This document shows positions 1 through 9,800 of a DNA stretch of 64,000 bases, piece by piece. The notes beneath the pieces were generated by a model, which worked only from the letters and a program-made list of their open reading frames with translations, made no database searches and was not told where the DNA came from. A program made the translations under genes and the position numbers. The DNA is taken from assembly GCA_013314775.1 (NCBI GenBank), contig JABUFB010000008.1, forward strand, positions 558,001 through 622,000, given 5' to 3'. Position 1 is the stretch's first letter. Each line of letters starts with the position of its first letter. The stretch comes from Armatimonadota bacterium (lineage in GTDB: Bacteria > Armatimonadota > Zipacnadia > Zipacnadales > JABUFB01).

Positions 1-1
1 C

Positions 2-1114
2 GGGCTGATCGCCACCGTCCCCGGTGATGGACGCGCGGCCTTCGAGTTCGGCGGGCGGACGTGGTACATCAATGAGGGCACGGTGGCCCACCTCGACCGG
101 ACGTTCGCGGAGACCAGCAAGCGGGGCATCATCGTCTCGGCCATCATCCTCCTGGCGCAGGGCCACAATGCCCCGGAAGGCGACTGGTCCCGCATCGTCG
201 CACACCCGGACGCGGACCCGGCAGGCATTTTCGTGATGCCCAACATGGACAGCGAGGAGGGCGTGCTCGCTTACGCGGCTGCCCTTGATTACCTGGTCAA
301 GCGCTACAGCCGGGAGGATAACAAGTACGGCCGCATCCACCACTTCATACTTCACAACGAGATCAACGCGGGCTGGGTGTGGACCAATGCGGGCGAGAAG
401 ACCGATGTCTTGTATATGGATCTATACCATCGGTCCATGCGCCTGGCCCATCTCATCCTGCGACAGCGCGATGCCAACGGGAAGGCCTTCATCTCCCTGG
501 AACACCACTGGAACATGAAGGGAGACCCGCACTTCTACACAGGAGCGGGCCTGCTGGACCTGCTCAATCAGTACTGCGCTGCCGAGGGCGATTTCGACTG
601 GGCGCTGGCATTTCACCCGTACCCCGATTCGCTCTTCAACCCGCGCACGTGGGAGGACAAACACGTCACATTCTCCCTGGATACGCCGAAGATCACCTTC
701 CGCAATCTCGAGGTACTCGAAGCCTGGGCGAAGCTGAAGTCCAACTGGTTCCGTGGCGAAACCCAGCGCACCGTGCATTGCACGGAACAGGGGCTCAATT
801 CCCCGGACTACTCGGAGAAGTCTCTGCGCGACCAGGCGGCAGGCCTGGCATACACCTGGAAGAAGTTGAAGCGGCTGGACAGCATCGAGGCATTCCAGTA
901 CCACGCGTGGCTGGACAACCGGCAGGAGTTCGGACTGCGCATCGGCCTGCGGAAATTCAGGGACGAACCCGGCGACCCCTGGGGACGCAAGCCGATCTGG
1001 TATGTTTTCGAGGCGATGGGCACGCCGCGCGAAGACGAGGTCTTCGAGCAATACAAGAGCGTGGTGGGCATAAAGGACTGGGACGATGTAATCTACAGTG
1101 GCCCCATCAGATAA
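2..1114 (+). CDS. Glycoside-hydrolase-like TIM-barrel protein (DUF5722-like), 5' end outside window
   Basis: The reading frame is open from the left edge, so the start codon and N-terminus (any signal peptide included) lie outside; about 370 residues are visible. The protein looks like a (beta/alpha)8 hydrolase. A glutamate in LHNEINAGW lies about 140 residues before another in HCTEQGLNS, the spacing expected for acid/base and nucleophile of clan A glycosidases. The segment FHPYPDSLFNPRTWED resembles DUF5722 proteins, which I recall as secreted glycosidase-like enzymes. No substrate can be named. The stop overlaps by 22 bp the 3' end of the converging minus-strand gene. The family assignment is from memory and moderately sure. 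Confidence 0.6.
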   Translation, partial: GLIATVPGDGRAAFEFGGRTWYINEGTVAHLDRTFAETSKRGIIVSAIILLAQGHNAPEGDWSRIVAHPDADPAGIFVMPNMDSEEGVLAYAAALDYLVKRYSREDNKYGRIHHFILHNEINAGWVWTNAGEKTDVLYMDLYHRSMRLAHLILRQRDANGKAFISLEHHWNMKGDPHFYTGAGLLDLLNQYCAAEGDFDWALAFHPYPDSLFNPRTWEDKHVTFSLDTPKITFRNLEVLEAWAKLKSNWFRGETQRTVHCTEQGLNSPDYSEKSLRDQAAGLAYTWKKLKRLDSIEAFQYHAWLDNRQEFGLRIGLRKFRDEPGDPWGRKPIWYVFEAMGTPREDEVFEQYKSVVGIKDWDDVIYSGPIR

Positions 1115-2589
1115 CCCGGGCCCGCCTCCTCAACTCGCGTCCAGTTCCGCAGCCTCAGCGCCACGATCTCGCCCTGTATGTCGTGAGCGTCCAGTCTGAT
1201 TGTGAGCAGCCCAGCCTCTGGCTGCCAGTCGGTGGCCTCCGCACGCACACCGGGGTTGTCCGTCTCTACAGCGACCGGTTCGGAGGCAAGCCTGATCCGC
1301 ACCGGTTGCGCTCCATACACCCGCATGTTCACCAGCATGCAGTCCCGGTGCATTGTGAGGCCCAGCACGCCGCAGGTCCCATCCCGGACAACCACAGGGG
1401 AAAGCGGTTGCGGACCGGTCTCGATGCGCAGCCGGTGAGTGCCCGGGGTTACGCCGCAAAGGCCCAGCAGTGCGTGGTGACCTGTTGCCCCGTACTGGGC
1501 TGGAACGGGCCCGTCGGTGATCACCCGCGACACGTGCTCGCCGGGCTTCAGTCTGAGCTTGAGCCAAAGCGGCCCGTCGCAGGCAATGTGCAGCAACTCA
1601 CTCGGAACACCGCTGGTATCCAGCACGACTTCCCCGTCTGATTGATCAACCCGCGCGAATGTATGCCAGACCCATTGCGAGAAGCACTCCGCCGAGCTGG
1701 CCGCGAGCATCATGTCGGACTGGGTGCCCACCGCGCGCAGGAACTCAACCCAGCGACTGACCGCGGCCGCGTTCTCATCCGGATCAGGCGACAGGATGTT
1801 GGGCCAGTGAATACCACAGATGCTGTTGCGCGTGAGTTCCACGGGCACCGTGTCGAAGACATTGTACGGGACCCCATTGCCCATTCGATCAATCACCAGC
1901 AGGCCGTGGTCCAGCGCGCCGTCAACTGCGATGAGTGGGCTGTGGGCGTGGAAGCCGCCCCCGAAAGGCGTGGAGCAGTACCGAACCTGTGCTTCCCGGA
2001 ACAGGGCTCCGGTGGAATGCGGGTCAGCGTCGTCGAGGTAGTAGTTGAAGGCGCACGGGACCCCGCTCAGCGGCAGGCTATGTCCGTCTGCCGGGCCCAG
2101 GCCATGCTGATCCAGGATCTCCCGGAACACGTGCAGATGTTCCAGCAAGTCTTCCCAGGGCCAGCGGAGGCCCTCCTGCGCTCCGTACCATTCGGCGCGC
2201 ACCCGCCGTCCGTTCAGCCAGTACTCGTGACCCACGCCGTGCATCGCCAGCTCGAGATGGGCCGCGCGTGTTCGAAATATGTCCGCCGCTTCGTCGGCCC
2301 AGGGCCCGATCGTACCCCGGTTATCCCAGTTCGCGCCGGACTGGGTGCAGGATGGGCACCGCGCGCACAGGTTCTCCCGGTCCCACTCGCAGAGCACCAT
2401 GACCGCCTGAGGACGCATGTTCAGCTCCGCCCCGATGTTGGCGATGGCAGCGTAGTCGCCGGGCTCCATCAGGCGATCCACCCCGGCGCGCCATGGCCCT
2501 CCCTCCGCATCCAGGGACCAGCCTTCACGCCAGCCGACATCATCAAGGACAAGCTGCACCGCGCGGGGAATGTTGAGGTCAGTAATCAT
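1093..2589 (-). CDS. Putative NodB/polysaccharide-deacetylase-fold hydrolase
   Basis: A 498-residue protein without signal peptide. The ATG at 2589 is chosen because GGAAGGAG stands about 8 bases upstream; the longer open frame to 2664 has no such site. The N-terminal part, with LVLDDVGW and later ELAMHGVGHEYW, resembles the metal-binding aspartate and histidine strands of polysaccharide-deacetylase (NodB-like) barrels. A CARCPSC cysteine cluster near residue 95 could bind a metal. The last 150 residues look beta-rich, perhaps a sugar-binding domain. It is divergent from the giant hydrolase gene at 2658, with 68 bp between the starts, so both may share control. The function is inferred from fold only. 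Confidence 0.5.
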   Translation of the reverse strand: MITDLNIPRAVQLVLDDVGWREGWSLDAEGGPWRAGVDRLMEPGDYAAIANIGAELNMRPQAVMVLCEWDRENLCARCPSCTQSGANWDNRGTIGPWADEAADIFRTRAAHLELAMHGVGHEYWLNGRRVRAEWYGAQEGLRWPWEDLLEHLHVFREILDQHGLGPADGHSLPLSGVPCAFNYYLDDADPHSTGALFREAQVRYCSTPFGGGFHAHSPLIAVDGALDHGLLVIDRMGNGVPYNVFDTVPVELTRNSICGIHWPNILSPDPDENAAAVSRWVEFLRAVGTQSDMMLAASSAECFSQWVWHTFARVDQSDGEVVLDTSGVPSELLHIACDGPLWLKLRLKPGEHVSRVITDGPVPAQYGATGHHALLGLCGVTPGTHRLRIETGPQPLSPVVVRDGTCGVLGLTMHRDCMLVNMRVYGAQPVRIRLASEPVAVETDNPGVRAEATDWQPEAGLLTIRLDAHDIQGEIVALRLRNWTRVEEAGPGYLMGPL

Positions 2590-2657
2590 ACACACACTCC
2601 TTCCGGCGCCTATTGCCACGGGAGTGACGCGGAATCCTTCTCGCGTGAGGTGTCGGC

Positions 2658-5600
2658 ATGCCAAGAGCGACCGTACTCGCAGCTATCATCCTGGTCTGTG
2701 GCTTCGCCCTCGCACAGAGCGACCAACTGCAGCTCCAGCCTGTGCAGGTGGAAGAGGTCCTGGCTCTCCCCGCCCAGGACTGGGTCACAACCGTCACTGC
2801 CCCCGAAGGCGAAGGGGTGGTTGTGCTTGGCCTTGATGCTCGCCTGCACGTTCCGGGCAGCAAAGGCGGCGGGTGCAACTGGGTGCTGAGGCTCTGGGTG
2901 AACGATCGCGTGGTCCGTGACTCTCAGGCACGTCCCAGGCTGCTGAACAAGCCTGCCTCCTTTGACTTCTCCGGCGGCCAGTACCATTTCACCTGGTACA
3001 ATCGCGACCACGACGCCTGGATGGTCATGTTCGCCGACAGCTACGATTTCAATACCGCGGGCACGGGGCAAGATTCCCGCTACCTGCTGGACCTCAGCAG
3101 CTTCGTCCGACCCGGCCAGACTTTCCAGCTCCGAGTCGCCTACGCTCAGCCCAATCTGCCGGCGGCCCTGAAACAGCAGGCGCCGCTGGCAGTACGCAAT
3201 GTGGGCGTGGGGCTCCTGGCCCCGGAGACAGTCGCCGCCATGCGTGACGCCGCGATTGCAGACGTGAAAAACCGACGCATCATTCAGATCCAGTCTGCGC
3301 CCGATTCTGACGAGCAACCGGGCGAGCCTCCATACGAGATCGCATGGGCGAAACGGCCCGAGAAGCCAACACCCCAGGTGACCTTCGAGCATCTCGATGG
3401 CTGGACCGCCGAAGCTCGCGGGGATGCGGAGGTAACCCTCGCAGCATCCCGGGCTCAGCGCATCTGGCGGGACCAGACGCTGCGGGTCCGGTTCGGCCAA
3501 GGGCGCGGGACTTCAGTGGTGATCACCCCGCCCGAACCTATCCAGGTCCCCGCGGACACCAATGCCGTCAATTTCTGGCTCCACAGCAACCACGGCCACA
3601 GTGCGACAGGTGCGCCGGTGCAAGTCACGGTGGCAGTCACCGACAAAAATGGCAACTCGACCGAACTGGACTGCGGGTCGCTGCGTGGTGACTACTGGGA
3701 GCTTCGCCAGGGCCTGATCGAGGAGCAGCTGCGCAGCGACCTGGAGCCTCCGCTGAGCTTCCACAGCATCACTCTCTCGTGCAGCCGCGTGGACAAGCCG
3801 ATCACCATGTACCTGGAGTCTCTGGCTTTCCACAAGCGCGAACGCAAGCCATACGCCGCACTGGGGAGGCTCACCGATCCGCCTTTCCCGACCAGCGAGG
3901 ACAACATGCTCCCGCCGCCACCGGCGGGCTGCGAGGTCTCGGTCCAACGACTGGACGACGGCTCCGGCGTGCGTTTCGTGTCGCGCACCGGTTCCTCGAA
4001 CGTAACCTACATCGTCCGACCGGTCGAAGGTGGCTTCGGTGGAATCACGGCCAGGCTCAACGACGGCGCTGAGTTCCAGCCCATGGCCGATGCGGCCATT
4101 GAGTTGATCACGCCAAAGGGCCCCGTATCGGCGAAACACGCACAACTCACCTGCGAGGGCTGGGAGCTTGAGGGGACTGGAATGACCCAGCGCTGGCGCA
4201 TTGAGGCCGGCGAATCCACGGTCCGGTACACGGTGAGCCACGAACTGCGCGGACGGGCCCTGATGGTTGAGGTCGACTGCCCCGGCGGGGTTGCGACCGC
4301 TCTGGACCTGGGCAAGGTGCGTGGGCCCGGTGATCTTCGCGGCATAGAGATCCCCTACCTCATGTTCCGCAGCGCTCCCGGGCCCTGTGTCGCAATGGGC
4401 GCTGGAGCGTTCACGTCGGTACTGCCGGACTGGTATCATTCCGCCAGCAGCAGGCTAGACAGCACCGGGGCCCGCACCGAGCCGGACGACGACGGATTGC
4501 GGATCGCCGGACACACGCGGTACATGAAACTGACCGACGGCACGCTCAATGACTTGCACGAGCGCATACTCGTTACGGTTTCGGATGACATCCATGACGT
4601 GCTCCCCTCAATAGCCACGCCCCGCTCGCCAAAGCTTGAGGAACTCGCGCCGGACATGTACGTGATGAGTTCCGTGTTCACTCCCGGCTACTACCAGACC
4701 CTGAAACGGTACGGGCTGGACCATATCATCAGCGTGACCTTCGCCCAGATCTGGTGGCAGCGCGTTGGCGAAGGCTTTGCAATGCGCTGGCGGCCGAGAC
4801 CCGATCTCAGCATAGATCAGGTCGCCCGCTATCGGGAGCAGATCAAGAGTCTGGGATACAAGTGGGGGATGATCGTCAACTATGACTGCTACTTGCCGAT
4901 CAACGAGTTCTGGGACGAGGGCAAGGTCTGCCTGAATAGTGACGGGAGCCTGGCGGACGGCTGGTTCGGTCACTACTGGACCAAGAACAACGCAATGGCC
5001 GGCATCGCCCGCGAAGTCGGCCGGCGGATCAGAGAGCATTACCCAACAGACTGCGTATATCTGGATGTCCACACCAACATCGGCCCTGATGCCCAGGATT
5101 TCGAGGCAGGCGTCGAGGGTGCGGGGACGGCACGGGCCACGGTTCTCGGGAACGCCGAATGCATCCGCGAAGTCCACGTCCAGCAGGGCTCCCTGTGCAG
5201 CGAGGGCATCTGCCGCTGGATGTACGCTGGTCTTGCGGACATGGACTATGCGCAATGGGCTGGTGTCACCAAACCGGATGTCAAGCCGCTGCTGCCTGAC
5301 TTCGACCTCCTGCGCATCCACCCAAAGCAGATCGGGACGGCTATGGGTTACCTGCCCACCTGCTTCTTCGGCACGGAAGCCCTTGCCGAGTTCAACAAGG
5401 ACCCGGGAAAGGGTACGGACCATCAGCCGTTCTATCACTGGCTTGCGGCGACCATCGCCCACGGACATTCGGCGATGATCGGGTACGGGTACTTCCCATC
5501 GTTAGCCCGAACCATACACTACTATAGCCTGCTGTCCGGGCCGCAACGAGAGTACCTGCCGGACACCGTGGCCGGCATCCAGTGGTACTCGGAGGCGGCC

Positions 5601-6209
5601 TCCTCGTACGTCAGCACCAGCGAGGCGCTACGAAGCGGCGTTCGCGACCAGGGCAGATTGCGCGTAACCTACTCAAGGGGCCTTACGGTCTACGTGAACT
5701 ATAATCGCGAGCAGCCCTGGAAACTGAGCGTCGGGGGTCGTGAACACGTCCTGCCGCCCTTCGGCTGGGTCATGCACAAGCCCGGGGAGATCCTCGCCTA
5801 CAGCGCCCTGGTGGACGGACGTCGCGTGGACTACGTTGACTGCCCGGAGTACACCTACCTCAATTCCGGCGTCGGTCCCGTCACCGAAGGTCCCGTCACA
5901 GTGGACGGTGCGGTGCTCATCCGCAAAGGACGTCCCCTGCGGGTCATCCCCTGTGGCGATCTTGGCAGTTGGAGGGCGCTGAAGAGTGAGGAGTACCCGA
6001 TCTTCAACGACCAAGTTCTTGCCGGGCCGCCGGTTGATCGGGGTGTGAAGCAGCTTCGACTGAACCTTCCGGGTCTTTTGAACAGGACCGAAGGTATCAC
6101 TTTGAGGACTCGCGATGAAGAGGGAGATCAGACACCAGGAATCGCGCTACATGAGGCCGACGTGGAGCTGACGCCTTCGGCCGACGTGACCGAGTGGCTC
6201 ATCGAATAA
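2658..6209 (+). CDS. Large secreted glycosidase-like protein with central TIM barrel
   Basis: A 1183-residue protein. Residues 1-19 form a signal peptide (hydrophobic AAIILVCGFALAQ). Beta-sandwich domains fill roughly residues 20-640. A TIM-barrel-like region spans about 650-960, with VYLDVHTN near residue 800 and LADMDYAQW near 860. The end is beta-rich and resembles the C-terminal sandwich of clan-D-like glycosidases. An Asp in YLDVHTN is the best nucleophile candidate. GTGAGG precedes the ATG. The gene stands alone on the plus strand and is followed by a short hairpin at 6247. The overall plan recalls GH101/GH129 or DUF5696/DUF6259 proteins, but I cannot assign a family. Confidence 0.6.
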   Translation: MPRATVLAAIILVCGFALAQSDQLQLQPVQVEEVLALPAQDWVTTVTAPEGEGVVVLGLDARLHVPGSKGGGCNWVLRLWVNDRVVRDSQARPRLLNKPASFDFSGGQYHFTWYNRDHDAWMVMFADSYDFNTAGTGQDSRYLLDLSSFVRPGQTFQLRVAYAQPNLPAALKQQAPLAVRNVGVGLLAPETVAAMRDAAIADVKNRRIIQIQSAPDSDEQPGEPPYEIAWAKRPEKPTPQVTFEHLDGWTAEARGDAEVTLAASRAQRIWRDQTLRVRFGQGRGTSVVITPPEPIQVPADTNAVNFWLHSNHGHSATGAPVQVTVAVTDKNGNSTELDCGSLRGDYWELRQGLIEEQLRSDLEPPLSFHSITLSCSRVDKPITMYLESLAFHKRERKPYAALGRLTDPPFPTSEDNMLPPPPAGCEVSVQRLDDGSGVRFVSRTGSSNVTYIVRPVEGGFGGITARLNDGAEFQPMADAAIELITPKGPVSAKHAQLTCEGWELEGTGMTQRWRIEAGESTVRYTVSHELRGRALMVEVDCPGGVATALDLGKVRGPGDLRGIEIPYLMFRSAPGPCVAMGAGAFTSVLPDWYHSASSRLDSTGARTEPDDDGLRIAGHTRYMKLTDGTLNDLHERILVTVSDDIHDVLPSIATPRSPKLEELAPDMYVMSSVFTPGYYQTLKRYGLDHIISVTFAQIWWQRVGEGFAMRWRPRPDLSIDQVARYREQIKSLGYKWGMIVNYDCYLPINEFWDEGKVCLNSDGSLADGWFGHYWTKNNAMAGIAREVGRRIREHYPTDCVYLDVHTNIGPDAQDFEAGVEGAGTARATVLGNAECIREVHVQQGSLCSEGICRWMYAGLADMDYAQWAGVTKPDVKPLLPDFDLLRIHPKQIGTAMGYLPTCFFGTEALAEFNKDPGKGTDHQPFYHWLAATIAHGHSAMIGYGYFPSLARTIHYYSLLSGPQREYLPDTVAGIQWYSEAASSYVSTSEALRSGVRDQGRLRVTYSRGLTVYVNYNREQPWKLSVGGREHVLPPFGWVMHKPGEILAYSALVDGRRVDYVDCPEYTYLNSGVGPVTEGPVTVDGAVLIRKGRPLRVIPCGDLGSWRALKSEEYPIFNDQVLAGPPVDRGVKQLRLNLPGLLNRTEGITLRTRDEEGDQTPGIALHEADVELTPSADVTEWLIE

Positions 6210-6246
6210 CACCAGAACGCAAGAAAAAGGTCGTCAGTGCGCTTCT

Positions 6247-6266
6247 CACTACCATAGGTAGTGTTT
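6247..6266 (+). terminator. Weak hairpin terminator after the giant hydrolase gene
   Basis: CACTACC, a three-base loop, GGTAGTG and TTT form a perfect 7-bp stem 37 bp after the stop at 6209. The short T-run makes this only a plausible terminator. It lies just upstream of the csp promoter. Confidence 0.4.
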
Positions 6267-6275
6267 CGAGGGCAC

Positions 6276-6305
6276 TTGACAGCCGGGGACTGTCGGTGTT
6301 ATGGT
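6276..6305 (+). promoter_or_regulatory. Sigma-70-type promoter of the cold-shock gene
   Basis: A consensus -35 TTGACA at 6276 is followed 18 bp later by TATGGT at 6300-6305. Transcription would begin near 6312, giving a leader of about 160 nt before the GTG at 6475. A GACAG/CTGTC dyad (6278-6282, 6290-6294) overlaps the -35 and spacer and could be an operator. Confidence 0.55.
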
Positions 6306-6474
6306 GTATGTAGCATGAACAGTATCCCCAGTAAGAACTGCTCGGGGTGCCGGGATTGCTTATTCGTGCGCCTTGAAATGTCGGGACGATCCCCACGGGC
6401 TCTGATGGCAATGGCACGTTGGTCTTGCCGGAAAGAGACAGGCGCTGGTCTAAAAGAAAGGAGGTAAGAGACGG

Positions 6475-6684
6475 GTGGAAACCGGCAAGGTCAAGTGGTT
6501 CAATGATCAGAAGGGTTACGGATTCATTGAGCGTGATGCTGGTGGAGAGGACGTTTTCGTCCATTACTCCGGCATCGATGCCGAAGGCTACAGGTCCCTC
6601 GAGGAAGGCGCGCTTGTGGAGTTCGAGGTTGTGACTGACGCAAAGGGGCCGCGGGCCGACAAGGTCAGGGTCATCGGCGCGTAA
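6475..6684 (+). CDS. Cold-shock protein, CspA family
   Basis: A 69-residue single cold-shock domain, the usual family length. It carries RNP1 (KGYGFI, residues 14-19) and RNP2 (VFVHY, residues 28-32), the aromatic RNA/ssDNA-binding strands. The family melts RNA structure as a chaperone or acts as an antiterminator. Translation starts at a GTG, decided by a near-perfect AAAGGAGGT at 6457-6465, 9 bases upstream. The gene is monocistronic, with its own promoter at 6276 and a strong terminator at 6717. The predicted leader of about 160 nt matches the long regulatory leaders of known cspA-type genes, so thermosensing at the RNA level is plausible but not shown. Confidence 0.95.
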   Translation: METGKVKWFNDQKGYGFIERDAGGEDVFVHYSGIDAEGYRSLEEGALVEFEVVTDAKGPRADKVRVIGA

Positions 6685-6716
6685 GTACGTCAATTGACCC
6701 CGCCGTCTGTTACGGC

Positions 6717-6746
6717 CCCCCGGCGCCGAAGCCGGGGGTTCTTTTT
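6717..6746 (+). terminator. Rho-independent terminator of the csp gene
   Basis: An 8-bp GC stem (CCCCCGGC at 6717-6724 with GCCGGGGG at 6731-6738) and a 6-base loop are followed by TTCTTTTT. It lies 33 bp after the stop codon. This is the cleanest intrinsic terminator in the window. Confidence 0.85.
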
Positions 6747-6816
6747 GCCCCCCGACAGCCCGACCTCGGCGCATGCTCGGTCCGTTCGCATCGCTCTTGC
6801 CATTACCCTCCGCCGT

Positions 6817-9800
6817 TCATTTCCGCATCACCACTACCGGCCTTTGCATACGCTGGTAATCAAGTTCTGCAAAACCCGGCACCCCCGTCACCTTGTCCTC
6901 AGCATTGTGCAGGATGTACGCAACCGTTGCCCCCGCTTGCTGCCGCGGGTTGAACCCCACTCCCGCCCAACTGCCTGCATCCCAGTAGGTCAGGCTCTCG
7001 TGCGGCGTGACCGCGACGCAGGACAGCGCCCACTCCGCCGGTTCACCCTCCTTCCCCTGTTCCGGCTCAGGCCAGGTCGCGTACCACCGCGGGTTCGGAT
7101 TCTTTCCGGCCACGTCCTCCGCGTCCCCTTTGCCGTCGATGATTGACTTGTTACCCTTGTCGTCCTCGAAAAGACAGCGGGTCACGTAGTAGGCCCGACT
7201 CGGAATGCCGAAACGTTCCGCCGACAGCATAGTCACCGTGAAATGACTTCGGTACAATGTGTAGAGCTTGTCGTACGAGTGGTTCCCACGCAGTTTCTTC
7301 TTCACGCGGATCTGTGTGAATACCGGGCCGTCCTGCACCACTTCGAAGCTCTCCACCTCCCCCACCTCATCTACCCAGCCCGTGTCCGCCGAAGAGACAC
7401 CGAGATTGCCGATGATTTTCACGAAGGGGTACTGGCTCTCCACGCCGCGGATGTAGCCTTCCTTGAACCGCACCACCATACGCGGGCTATGGAACACATC
7501 TTCTTGTGGCTTCCACCAGCTCGCCGAGAGCGGCTGGTGCCGAGCCTTGCCCGCATCGTCGAGCAGGATCTCGCAACGCACCTTCTGGCCCGGCTCAAAA
7601 CGGCCCAGCATCTCGAAGGACAGTTCCTTCGCCTGCGCGTCATACTGGCACGGGAACAGTCGCAGGTAAGGTGACTCCTCGCCTTCCTTCATGACCCGTA
7701 TCGCGCCCGGATCAGCTCTGCCCTCTTTGCCGAGGGCCTTCCATTCCGCTTCCAGGTCGAAGGGCATTTTCGCGATGGGCAGCCACCTGGGCAGGTCGCC
7801 CATGTCCACGGTCACGCTCAGTTTGCCGTCCCACAGTGCGAGGTCGGGCTCAATCTTGAATCCACACTCGGCGGTGTTATCCCGCTCGCACAGCTCGGGC
7901 ACTGCATTGCCGTCGTCCACCTGGAACCAGAATGTCGTGGGGCCGTCGTAACGCTCGCTCGGGAAGGTGAACTCCACCACGGCAGCGCGGCCCGCGGGCA
8001 CTGAAACGCTCTTAGCACCGAGCCGGGTCGTTTCGCCGATCCTGCCGAGATAAGCAGCAATCGAGACTTCGCCGGAATCCTTTCCCCCCTGGTTTTCCAC
8101 CGTCAACGCCACCGTGAGCGGATCGCCCTGCTTCGGACGCTCCGGGTCATCCGGCGACTTGCGAGTGCCCGTGATGGACAGTTCGGTCATCTGCGCGAGC
8201 TCCGCCGGTCCGATGAGCATTACCGATCCGACCAGCATCCCGGTGGGCAGCATGAGCATGTCATTCTGGGTCTTCACGGTATCGCCGATTTTCACCGGGT
8301 CCCCGGCGTCATCCAGCGCAACGATGCGCCAGGCTCCTTCTCCCGCATCCGGACAGAGCGCCCGCCAGTTCACCCGGACCCACTTCGACATCGGCGCGCT
8401 GATCCTGATTCGCGCTGGACCATCGCGCCGGGCAGTCACCGGAGACCCGAGGAAGGACTCCACCAGCCCGGGCACGTCGCCCTCCACAAAGAGATATCCA
8501 TCCTTTCGGATACAGGTCACTCGATTGGCAGTTGCAACTCCGCCAATGTGCCCAGCTTCTTCATCCAGTCCTTTGTAGTCCGCAGCCGCCCAGACGCGGT
8601 TGACCCGATACTGCTCGATCTTCGGGCCCTTTACATAGAAGCCGAACTGCGGAATCTCCCAGCTCTGGCCGCCTGACTCCAAAGTCCAGGGCTTCTCACC
8701 GAAGTTCACCCACACATTGGTGCCGTCCCCGAAGACAGTGTGCTGCACTGCACGGTCTTTGGTGACGAACTCGTGGCTCACCAGTTCCTCGAACCCGATG
8801 ACTTCATGGAGCTTGCAGGTGTTGCGGTAGCTCTCCAGAAGGCGTTCGCGGGTCTCGGGCACATCCCACCTATAGCTGTAGTCCTGGGCGACCCAGTAAA
8901 GCGGTACGGTACCGTAGAGAATGTTGAAGGCGTCTTTCTTGTAGCCCAACTCCGGCGCGGCACGGCGCAGGTGCCCGGTGCTGTCACCCCAGTACCACGT
9001 AGATACGACGCAGTCGTGAAACACAAGCTCCCACAGGGGATAGCGGTTGGCCTCTCCCAGCCCCCACTCGAGATACTGGCGACCGATCTCTTCTCTTGTC
9101 TGCGGAATGTCCAGTCCCACGTATCCAGCGGGCCAAGAGTAAAAGCCGCCGCTCTGCATGCCCTCCCAGTAGTTGTAGATGTCGGCCCCCCACCATCGTC
9201 CATGCTCGCCTCCGAGCACCAGGTTCAACTCGTTTCCTTGGTAGGCAGCCAGCGCGCGCTTCACCCGGCGGTCATCACTGCGGGTGAGCGGATGCTTTTC
9301 ATGGAAGCATTCGCGCAGGCCGGTTGCGGTGGTGACGTCGATGAACCGCGCGTTATACGGATACTGCTCAAGCTCCTTGGGAACCCAGCGACGCGACACC
9401 GCCTCGTGTAACGCCGAGCAACGCTTCATGAACTGCTTTGGCTTGTCGCCCTTGGTCAGCCAGGCCTTCATGCGTGACCCGTCTGCGTTGATCACCACGT
9501 CGTCCGCTTCCACGAAATCTCCGTACTTGCCGGGGTCGCCTTCGAAGGCATCCTCGTAGTTATCGTAGACGCCCATGAGATAGCCGAGGGCCTCAGTTTT
9601 CTTCATGTCATCCCATGGCTGGGGCGAGTTCACCAGCATCCGGTCGATTCCGGCAGCTTTCGCCTCGCGGCAAAACTTCAGATCGCTGCGTCCCCAGATA
9701 TCCGGCGCCCCGAGGAGGCGTTCCAGATGGGGCTTGGCCTTCATCTTCTCATACTGGGTGACCAAGAACCCGTTCTCCCTTGCGTAATCTCGATACCGCT

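Noticed and set aside
6261-6467. A 68-codon ORF in the cold-shock leader
   Set aside because: It starts upstream of the predicted transcription start and has no ribosome binding site. The region fits an untranslated leader better.
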